From positions 1-11,774 of the forward strand of contig DBCR01000003.1 in assembly GCA_002293125.1 (NCBI GenBank): DNA of 11,774 nt, written 5' to 3'. Source of the stretch: Opitutia bacterium UBA953 (GTDB lineage: Bacteria > Verrucomicrobiota > Verrucomicrobiia > Opitutales > UBA953). Positions 1 through 5,732 of this stretch are shown here, piece after piece; positions within the stretch are counted from its first letter, which is position 1, and every line of letters begins with the position of its first letter. Below the pieces are notes generated by a model. That model was not told the DNA's origin. It did no database searches and was given only the letters and a program-made list of their open reading frames with translations. Position numbers and translations under genes: made by a program.

Positions 1-639
1 GTCATGACCTTGGGCAACTGCGTCTTCCTGCCGCAGCAGCTCATGCCGCTGCGCATCTTCGAGCCGCGCTACCGCAAGATGCTGAAGGAGACCCTTGCCG
101 GCAGCCGCATGTTCGCGATCTCGCAGCTGGATGAAGAAAGCCTCACGCCGGACAACGACGAACCGCCGTGCCCCTTCACGTGCGTCGGACGCATCGTCGG
201 CCACGTCGAACTCGAAGACGGCACCTCCCACATCGTGCTCGAAGGCCTGCGTCGCGCGCGCGTCATCAAGGTGAAGCGCAAGACGCCGTATCCGCAGCTC
301 GAGATCGCCCCGGTCGTCGACGAAGCCTCGACGGACCTCGCCGGCAGTACGCGCGATATCGCCCGCGTGCTCGCCTTCGCCGAGAACATCGTCAGCGAGC
401 TCGGCGAGGAAGCCGCGCCGATGATGCAGCGCCTGCGTGGACTCGCCAATCAACCTGGCGCGCTGGCGGATGCCGCGGCTGGGCACCTTGTCGCCGACGC
501 CGCGACGCGCCGCCAGTTGCTCGAGTGCCTTTCGCAGGATCAGCGCATCAAAGCCGTCGCCGACGAACTCGCGCGCCTCGACGCCCAGCGGAAGCTGGAC
601 GAGCAGGGCGGCGGTGAAGAGGCCCGGGGGATGAACTGA
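1..639 (+). CDS. LON substrate-binding domain protein (5' end outside window)
   Basis: A stand-alone LON N-terminal domain (Pfam LON_substr_bdg type) without the AAA+ ATPase or protease domains of Lon. The first residues in view match the conserved family opening: a hydrophobic strand, then a Phe-Leu-Pro turn, then PLRIFEPRYRKML, which corresponds to the PLhIFEPRYR signature. About 211 residues follow the Met at position 4. Codon 1-3 (Val) is in the same frame, and the family usually has several residues before the VMTL stretch, so that Met is probably internal and the true start lies upstream. The C-terminal third (about 110-200) is helical and rich in Ala, Glu and Arg, as expected for the helical part of the LON domain. 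The tail is acidic and Gly-rich. Such proteins are cytosolic; the role of the single-domain form is poorly defined, and protein or substrate binding is only inferred. A repeat array begins 12 nt after the stop. Confidence 0.85.
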   Translation, partial: VMTLGNCVFLPQQLMPLRIFEPRYRKMLKETLAGSRMFAISQLDEESLTPDNDEPPCPFTCVGRIVGHVELEDGTSHIVLEGLRRARVIKVKRKTPYPQLEIAPVVDEASTDLAGSTRDIARVLAFAENIVSELGEEAAPMMQRLRGLANQPGALADAAAGHLVADAATRRQLLECLSQDQRIKAVADELARLDAQRKLDEQGGGEEARGMN

Positions 640-651
640 GGCCAAAGTCGA

Positions 652-683
652 GGGCAGGAGGACACGAGGGCCTGAGGGCCCGA
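652..683 (-). repeat. Octamer array A1, four 8-bp units, minus orientation
   Basis: Four contiguous 8-bp units (652-659, 660-667, 668-675, 676-683) all fit GGRCNNGA, the reverse complement of the TCNNGYCC consensus seen at 807-830 and 5601-5674. Units include GGACACGA and GGGCCCGA. The array starts 12 nt after the LON-domain stop. Bases 668-681 can also fold into a 5-bp GC hairpin (GGGCC/GGCCC, loop TGAG) followed by an AT-rich stretch, so a weak terminator role is possible. The 8-bp period, not a multiple of 3, argues against coding. Confidence 0.7.
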
Positions 684-806
684 AATTAAAGGGTCTAAGA
701 CAGAATGACCGAGGACCGGAGGTTATTGCTTCGGATATTTCCAGTTATCTTAAGCGGACTAACATTCTTAACTCTATGTTAATAAGAGGTTAACGTGTAA
801 ACCCCC
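684..806. other. AT-rich intergenic spacer between inverted octamer arrays
   Basis: No gene is visible here. Roughly 725-800 is markedly AT-rich against a GC-rich background. It holds several short TTAAC/GTTAA elements: TTAAC at 768-772, GTTAA at 778-782 (a 5-bp inverted pair) and GTTAAC at 789-794. TTAAG at 750-754 also pairs with CTTAA at 767-771. The region is a plausible upstream promoter or protein-binding zone for the downstream regulator and suf genes, but no convincing -35/-10 pair was found inside it. Confidence 0.4.
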
Positions 807-830
807 TCGTGTCCTCTTGTCCTCGCGTCC
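807..830 (+). repeat. Octamer array A2, three 8-bp units, plus orientation
   Basis: Three contiguous units (807-814, 815-822, 823-830) fit TCNNGYCC: TCGTGTCC, TCTTGTCC and TCGCGTCC. The array faces array A1. The two share a perfect 13-bp inverted repeat, arm 658-670 against arm 804-816 (CCCTCGTGTCCTC), separated by 133 bp. Confidence 0.7.
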
Positions 831-835
831 TCGCT

Positions 836-864
836 TTGCACCCTTTCTTCTTGCGGATTAGACT
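836..864 (+). promoter_or_regulatory. Candidate promoter of the regulator-suf operon
   Basis: TTGCAC (836-841) and TAGACT (859-864) are separated by 17 bp, matching the sigma-70 consensus at 3/6 and 4/6. The -10 element overlaps the first Fur/PerR-like operator, as expected for a repressible autoregulated promoter. The predicted transcript would start near 871, leaving a leader of about 19 nt. The hexamers are weak, so this is a suggestion resting mainly on their position relative to the operator. Confidence 0.3.
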
Positions 865-872
865 CATTCTAA
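858..872. promoter_or_regulatory. Fur/PerR-like 7-1-7 operator, box 1
   Basis: TTAGACT-C-ATTCTAA is an inverted repeat of two 7-mers around one central base, with 6 of 7 positions symmetric. It resembles the known PerR/Fur-type box TTATAAT-N-ATTATAA. It lies 18 to 32 bp before the start of a Fur-family gene, which is the usual place for an autoregulatory site. Confidence 0.55.
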
Positions 873-884
873 TTGAGTTGTCAT

Positions 885-899
885 TTAGAATGATTCGAA
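885..899. promoter_or_regulatory. Fur/PerR-like 7-1-7 operator, box 2, over the start codon
   Basis: TTAGAAT-G-ATTCGAA is a second 7-1-7 inverted repeat with 6 of 7 symmetric positions. Its left half shares the TTAGA core of box 1, and the two box centres are 27 bp apart. The box contains the presumed ATG (890-892) of the regulator, so binding would also cover the translation start region on the DNA. Confidence 0.5.
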
Positions 900-1336
900 A
901 TCTCACTGAGCATGATAAGGAACACCTTCAAGAAGCCCTCGTAAAGAGCGGCCAGAAGGTCACCCCCCAGCGTGAAGCCGTCTTTACGGTCCTCCTCGCC
1001 GAGCGCGATCACCCCACGGTGGACGAGGTTTTCAATCGCGCCCGTGAGGTCATGCCGGGCCTGTCCTTGGCTACGGTCTACAACTGCCTCGAAACCTTCG
1101 TCGGCTGCGGCCTGGTCCGCCAGGTCAACCACGAGCGTGAGTCCACCCGCTATTGCCCTAACCTGGCCCCGCACGCGCACTTCCGCGACAAGGAGACCGG
1201 ACAGGTCCACGACATCGAGCTCCCGCCCGATGTGATGAAGAGCCTGCGTTCGATCCTCCCGCCTGGCTTCGACTCCGAAGTCATCGAGATCAGCTTCCTC
1301 GGCCGCGCTCAGGCCAAGGACTCCCATTCCAACTAA
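890..1336 (+). CDS. Fur-family metal/peroxide-type regulator heading the suf operon
   Basis: 148 residues, the usual size for Fur/PerR/Zur repressors. The winged-helix DNA-binding domain spans about 1-80, with the VTPQREAVFTVL helix (24-35), HPTVDEVF (41-48) and the recognition-helix signature LATVYNCLE (60-68). The C-terminal dimer/metal domain keeps His95-x-His97 and His107-Asp108, but has no CxxC pair for structural zinc. Cys89 lies six residues before His95, at the position of PerR Asp85 (and the sensing Glu of Fur), when R-aromatic-x-x5-HxH is aligned. A Cys-x5-His-x-His set recalls the metal site of actinobacterial Zur, so Fur, PerR and Zur-like functions all remain open. ATG 890 was chosen because earlier in-frame starts fall inside the octamer array or lie before the family's N-terminus. 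No clear Shine-Dalgarno precedes it. sufC follows after 17 nt, so it probably controls Fe-S assembly and itself through the two upstream boxes. Confidence 0.85.
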   Translation: MIRNLTEHDKEHLQEALVKSGQKVTPQREAVFTVLLAERDHPTVDEVFNRAREVMPGLSLATVYNCLETFVGCGLVRQVNHERESTRYCPNLAPHAHFRDKETGQVHDIELPPDVMKSLRSILPPGFDSEVIEISFLGRAQAKDSHSN

Positions 1337-1353
1337 TCCCCTTTCCCTTCGCC

Positions 1354-2112
1354 ATGTCTGACTCGCTCGTCATCAATAATCTCCATGCCTCCATCGGCGA
1401 CCGCCCGATCCTGAAGGATTTCTCCCTCACGGTCCCGAAAGGCGAAGTGCACGCCATCATGGGGCCGAACGGCACCGGTAAGAGCACGCTCTCCAAGGTC
1501 CTCGCCGGCCACCCCGATTACTCCGTGCAGTCAGGCGAAGCCTTCCTCGACGGCGAACAGATCATCGGCCTCGAGCCTGATGTCATCGCCCGCGCCGGAC
1601 TTTTCCTCGCGTTCCAGTACCCGAGCGAAATCCCTGGCGTGACCATCGCCAACTTCATCCGCGCCGCGATCGTCGCCCGCCAGGCCAAGGGCGCGCCCTT
1701 CGACGCCAAAGCCTACTACGCCGAGCTCTACGCGAAGATGGACGCCCTCAAGATGGACCGGAAATTCACCGGCCGCTTCGTCAACGAAGGCTTCTCCGGC
1801 GGTGAAAAGAAGCGCTGCGAAATCCTCCAGCTGATGATGCTCAAGCCGAAGTACGCCGTCCTCGACGAAACCGACTCCGGCCTCGACATCGACGCGCTCC
1901 GCATCGTCTCCGAAGGCGTCAACGCCATGCGCGGCCCGGACACGGGCTTCCTCGTCATCACCCATTACCAGCGCCTGCTCGAGTACATCGTGCCTGACCG
2001 GGTCCACATCATGTGGGACGGACGCATCGTCCACAGCGGCGGCAAGGAAGTCGCCCTCGAACTCGAAGCCAAGGGCTATGATTGGGTGAAAACCGAACTG
2101 GCCTCCGCCTAA
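1354..2112 (+). CDS. sufC: SufC, ATPase of the SUF Fe-S scaffold complex
   Basis: 252 residues, the normal length for SufC, the cytosolic ABC-type ATPase that drives conformational change in the SufBC2D scaffold on which Fe-S clusters are built. Visible motifs are Walker A GPNGTGKST (37-45), Q-loop Gln88 in AFQYPSEIPG, ABC signature FSGGEKKR (147-154), Walker B ending in LDETDSGLD (170-178) with catalytic Glu172, and the H-loop His204 in ITHY. FSGGEKKR and DETDSGLD are characteristic of SufC rather than of transporter ATPases, and there is no membrane partner nearby. It starts 17 nt after the regulator stop and ends 5 nt before sufB. The leader (1335-1353) is pyrimidine-rich with no Shine-Dalgarno. 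Confidence 0.97.
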   Translation: MSDSLVINNLHASIGDRPILKDFSLTVPKGEVHAIMGPNGTGKSTLSKVLAGHPDYSVQSGEAFLDGEQIIGLEPDVIARAGLFLAFQYPSEIPGVTIANFIRAAIVARQAKGAPFDAKAYYAELYAKMDALKMDRKFTGRFVNEGFSGGEKKRCEILQLMMLKPKYAVLDETDSGLDIDALRIVSEGVNAMRGPDTGFLVITHYQRLLEYIVPDRVHIMWDGRIVHSGGKEVALELEAKGYDWVKTELASA

Positions 2113-2117
2113 ACCAG

Positions 2118-3545
2118 ATGGCCGAAATCGACGAATCCCAGGCGCAGCGCGAAGCGATCGAAGTCGATCGCTCCAAGGGCGACTTCAAATACGAAGAGAA
2201 CTATGCCTTCGACGCCGGCGTGGGCCTCAGCGCCGCGACCGTGGACTATATCGCCAAGGTCAAGGGCGAGGAGGAATGGATCCGCGAGTTCCGCCAGAAG
2301 TCGCTGAAGATCTTCCAGGACATGCCCATGCCGACGCATTGGGCGACTACCGACCTCGAAAACATCAAGTTCGAGGACATCCGCTACTATCTCTCCAAGG
2401 GTCAGAAGCCCGTCCGCACGTGGGAAGAAGTCCCCGACGACGTGAAGAAGACCTTCGAACGCCTCGGCATCCCGGAGTCGGAACGTAAGTTCCTCGCCGG
2501 CGTCGAAGCCCAGTTCGACTCCGAGGCGGTCTACTCCCGCATGAAGGAAGAGCTCGAGAAGCTCGGCGTCATCTTCTGCGGACCGACCGAAGGCCTGCGC
2601 GACCATCCGGAGATCTTCCGCAAGTGGTTCGGCAAGGTCATCCCCATCGGCGACAACAAGTTCTCCGCCCTCAACTCCGCGGTCTTCTCCGGCGGCTCAT
2701 TCATCTACATCCCCAAGGGCGTGAAGGTAGCTCAGCCTCTGCAGGCTTACTTCCGCATCAACGCCGAGAACTTCGGCCAGTTCGAGCGCACGCTCATCAT
2801 CGCCGACGAAGGCTCGGAAGTCACCTACATGGAAGGCTGCACCGCCCCCAAGTTCGAGACCGCCACCCTGCACTCCGCGGTCGTCGAGCTCGTCGCCCTC
2901 AAGGGCGCGAAGATCCAGTACATCACGGTCCAGAACTGGTCCGCCAACGTCTTCAATCTCGTGACGAAGCGCGGCGTCGCCGAGGAGGACGCCGAAGTCC
3001 GCTGGATCGATTGTAACATCGGTTCCCGTCTGACGATGAAGTATCCCGGCGTGGTCCTGCGCGGCAAGCGCGCCCGCGGCGAGGTCCTCTCGATCGCCTT
3101 GGCCAACGACGGCCAGCACCAGGATACCGGCGCGAAGATGATCCACGCGGCCGACGACACGACCTCGAACATCATCGCGAAGTCGATCTCCGTCGGCGAA
3201 GGCCGCTCGACTTACCGCGGCCTGGTCCATATCCCGAAGACCCTCTCGAACTGCCGCAACAACACCGAATGCGACGCCTTGCTCATCAACGAGCACAGCC
3301 GCACCGACACCTACCCGGCGATCTCCGTACGCGGCCGCAAGAACTCCGTCCAGCACGAGGCGAGCGTCTCGAAGGTCTCGGCCGAGCAGATCTTCTACAT
3401 GATGCAGCGCGGTCTGTCCGAAGGCGAAGCGATGTCCCTCGCCGTGAACGGCTTCGTCAACGACCTGGTGAAGGAATTCCCGATGGAATACTCCGTCGAG
3501 TTGAAGCGCCTCATCGAACTGCAGATGGAAGGATCCGTCGGATGA
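2118..3545 (+). CDS. sufB: SufB, Fe-S cluster scaffold protein
   Basis: 475 residues, full length for SufB, the beta-helical scaffold subunit of SufBC2D where nascent clusters are assembled from SufS/E-delivered sulfur. The SufB/SufD core begins around residue 150. Conserved stretches include FIYIPKGVKV, GCTAPKF, NWSANVFNLVTKRG, and NCRNNTECDALLINE, where Cys385 corresponds to the catalytic/ligand Cys405 of E. coli SufB. Glu414 in VQHEASVSK corresponds to E. coli Glu434 with the same offset of 20. The start at 2118 was preferred over an in-frame ATG at 2082, which would overlap sufC by 31 nt; MAEIDESQ directly after the sufC stop fits the family. The 3' end overlaps sufD by 4 nt (ATGA), indicating translational coupling. 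No Shine-Dalgarno is seen before the start. Confidence 0.96.
   Translation: MAEIDESQAQREAIEVDRSKGDFKYEENYAFDAGVGLSAATVDYIAKVKGEEEWIREFRQKSLKIFQDMPMPTHWATTDLENIKFEDIRYYLSKGQKPVRTWEEVPDDVKKTFERLGIPESERKFLAGVEAQFDSEAVYSRMKEELEKLGVIFCGPTEGLRDHPEIFRKWFGKVIPIGDNKFSALNSAVFSGGSFIYIPKGVKVAQPLQAYFRINAENFGQFERTLIIADEGSEVTYMEGCTAPKFETATLHSAVVELVALKGAKIQYITVQNWSANVFNLVTKRGVAEEDAEVRWIDCNIGSRLTMKYPGVVLRGKRARGEVLSIALANDGQHQDTGAKMIHAADDTTSNIIAKSISVGEGRSTYRGLVHIPKTLSNCRNNTECDALLINEHSRTDTYPAISVRGRKNSVQHEASVSKVSAEQIFYMMQRGLSEGEAMSLAVNGFVNDLVKEFPMEYSVELKRLIELQMEGSVG
3527..3533 (+). promoter_or_regulatory. Shine-Dalgarno of sufD inside sufB
   Basis: GGAAGGA lies 8 nt before the sufD ATG at 3542. It supports that start over any earlier in-frame one. 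It is the only strong Shine-Dalgarno found before a gene start in this window. Confidence 0.55.
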
Positions 3546-4867
3546 ACGCCGTCGCCTCCGCTCCCGCCGGCGTCCTCGACGTCGCCCAGCAGTCCGCCGA
3601 GACCGCGCACTACCGCGCGCAGGATTGGTTCGTCGTCCTCCGTCAGCAGGGCTGGCACACGTTCCAGTCGCTGCCGATGCCCACGCGCGACAACGAGAAG
3701 TGGCGTTTCTCCGACGCACGTTCGCTCTCGCTCGACGGCTACGCCCCCGCGCCAGCCCCGACCGCCGCCCAGGCCGCCGACCTCATCGCGCGATCTCGCC
3801 TCATTTCTGACGCCGCCGGCCTCATCGTCCACGTCGACGGCCACTGCATCCTGAAGCCGACTCTATCCGCCGAACTCGTCGCCCAAGGCGTGGTCTTCGA
3901 ATCCCTTGAGGACGCCGTCCGCACCCGCCCCGCCCTGCTTCAGGAACACCTCCTGAAGCACCCCGTGCTCCTCGGTAGCGATAAGTTCGCCGCCCTGCAC
4001 CGAGCCTGGCTTCGCGCCGGCTACGTCCTCCACGTCCCCAAGGGCGTCGAGGTGAAGCAGCCCTTCGTCTCCGTCACTTGGACGCTCACCGACGACGTCG
4101 CGGTCTTCCCGCACGCGCTCATCATCGCCGACGAGCGTGCCGTGGCCGACATCCACGACTTCCACCTCTCCGCCAAGGCCGACCAGCGCGCCCTCGCGAT
4201 CTCCGCCGTCGACATCCACGCCGGCACGGGCTCGCAAGTCCGCCGCCTCGCCGTCCAGGCCTGGGGTTCCGCCACGCAGTCCTTCCAGGTCGACAACACC
4301 TGCGGCGGACGTGACGCGCTCATCAGCTCCGTCAACGCCGCCGTCGGTTCCCGTCGCGCCCGTCTCGAGAACTGCGTCCGTATCGACGGCGAAGGCGCCG
4401 ACGTCCGCCTCTACGGCATCTCCGTCGCCACGGGCGAACAGGAGTTCGACCAGCGTACGCTGCAGATCCATGCCGCGGGCCACGCGAAGTCCGACCTGCT
4501 CTTCAAGAACGCCCTGCTCGGCAAGGCGCGCACGATCTTCTCGGGCCTCATCAAGGTCGCCCCGGAAGCCCAGCGGACCGACGCCTATCAGACCAACCGC
4601 AACCTCCTCCTCTCACCGGACGCCGAAGCGGATTCCCTGCCTGGCCTCGAGATCGAAGCCAACGACGTGAAGTGCTCGCACGGCGCGACGACCGGCCAGA
4701 TCGACCCCGCCGAACTCTTCTACCTACGCGCCCGCGGCATCCCGCTCGCCGTCGCCCAGGAGCTGCTCGCGCAGGGCTTCCTTGAGGAAGTCCTCGCCAA
4801 GGTCGGCCATGAACAAGCCGCTGCCGCGGTACGCGAGATGCTCCGCCTGAAATTCCACCAAGCCTGA
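3542..4867 (+). CDS. sufD: SufD, Fe-S scaffold partner of SufB
   Basis: 441 residues, normal for SufD, the paralogue of SufB that completes the SufBC2D complex and is linked to iron acquisition for cluster formation. The N-terminal helical part contains LPMPTRDNEKWRFSDAR, the family's LPtrkdEeWRytD element. The beta-helix core contains GYVLHVPKGVEVKQPF and ALIIADE. The C-terminal signature VKCSHGATTGQID holds Cys378 and His380, equivalent to the Cys358/His360 pair of E. coli SufD; the latter His is implicated in cluster assembly. The start overlaps the sufB stop by 4 nt with a good ribosome site 8 nt upstream. The open frame extends 91 codons further 5', but that part is only the shifted frame of sufB. 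Confidence 0.95.
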   Translation: MNAVASAPAGVLDVAQQSAETAHYRAQDWFVVLRQQGWHTFQSLPMPTRDNEKWRFSDARSLSLDGYAPAPAPTAAQAADLIARSRLISDAAGLIVHVDGHCILKPTLSAELVAQGVVFESLEDAVRTRPALLQEHLLKHPVLLGSDKFAALHRAWLRAGYVLHVPKGVEVKQPFVSVTWTLTDDVAVFPHALIIADERAVADIHDFHLSAKADQRALAISAVDIHAGTGSQVRRLAVQAWGSATQSFQVDNTCGGRDALISSVNAAVGSRRARLENCVRIDGEGADVRLYGISVATGEQEFDQRTLQIHAAGHAKSDLLFKNALLGKARTIFSGLIKVAPEAQRTDAYQTNRNLLLSPDAEADSLPGLEIEANDVKCSHGATTGQIDPAELFYLRARGIPLAVAQELLAQGFLEEVLAKVGHEQAAAAVREMLRLKFHQA

Positions 4868-4869
4868 AC

Positions 4870-5496
<627 letters not shown>

Positions 5497-5509
5497 GCGC
5501 TTACACGCC

Positions 5510-5541
5510 GTTGATCAGTTGAACCGTTGGCCGGTTGGCCT
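5510..5541 (+). repeat. Octamer array B, four 8-bp units (GTTGRNCN)
   Basis: Four contiguous 8-bp units (5510-5517, 5518-5525, 5526-5533, 5534-5541) share GTTGRNCN; examples are GTTGATCA and GTTGGCCT. This consensus differs from family A. The region 5515-5543 can form an imperfect hairpin: TCAG pairs with CTGA and AACCG (5522-5526) with CGGTT (5532-5536), across a TTGGC loop with a 3x3 internal mismatch. It lies 13 nt past the sufT stop and has no T-tract, so a Rho-independent terminator is unlikely. Confidence 0.6.
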
Positions 5542-5593
5542 GAGGTGAGACACGCCCGAGGGAGACCAGCGACCGTGGCTCCCGTGGGCATCC

Positions 5594-5682
5594 TCGTCCC
5601 TCCGGCCCCAAGGCCATCGTGTCCTCGTGCCCTCCGGCCCTCGGGTCCTCCTTCGTCGCCCTCCCCTCTTGCCCTTCGTCCC
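5594..5682 (+). repeat. Octamer array A3, degenerate TCNNGYCC repeats
   Basis: A longer, partly decayed array of the family seen at 652-683 and 807-830. Four units are strictly contiguous at 5617-5648 (the first two are TCGTGTCC and TCGTGCCC), with further exact matches at 5601-5608 and 5667-5674 and looser copies between. CCCTCGGG at 5638-5645 is the inverse of CCCGAGGG at 5555-5562. The array lies in the leader region of the exported dehydrogenase gene, ending 50 nt before its start. Short open frames crossing it are artefacts of the repeat. Confidence 0.65.
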
Positions 5683-5732
5683 AATTTCCTAACCCTGCTG
5701 GAACCCCACCCATTCCCCAAGGTCACCCTCCC

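Noticed and set aside
809..889. In-frame GTG start at 809 for the Fur-like regulator
   Set aside because: The added 27 residues come from the octamer array, the candidate promoter and the operator, and do not match the family's N-terminus.
2697..3719. Long minus-strand open frame (340 codons) opposite sufB/sufD
   Set aside because: It is antisense to two well-conserved genes, is rich in Arg, Asp and Gly as expected from G/C-ending codons read backwards, and shows no recognisable domain.
5619..5732. In-frame ATG... alternative upstream start of the dehydrogenase fusion near 5619
   Set aside because: The 38 added residues are translated repeat sequence and would bury the signal peptide that begins at 5733.
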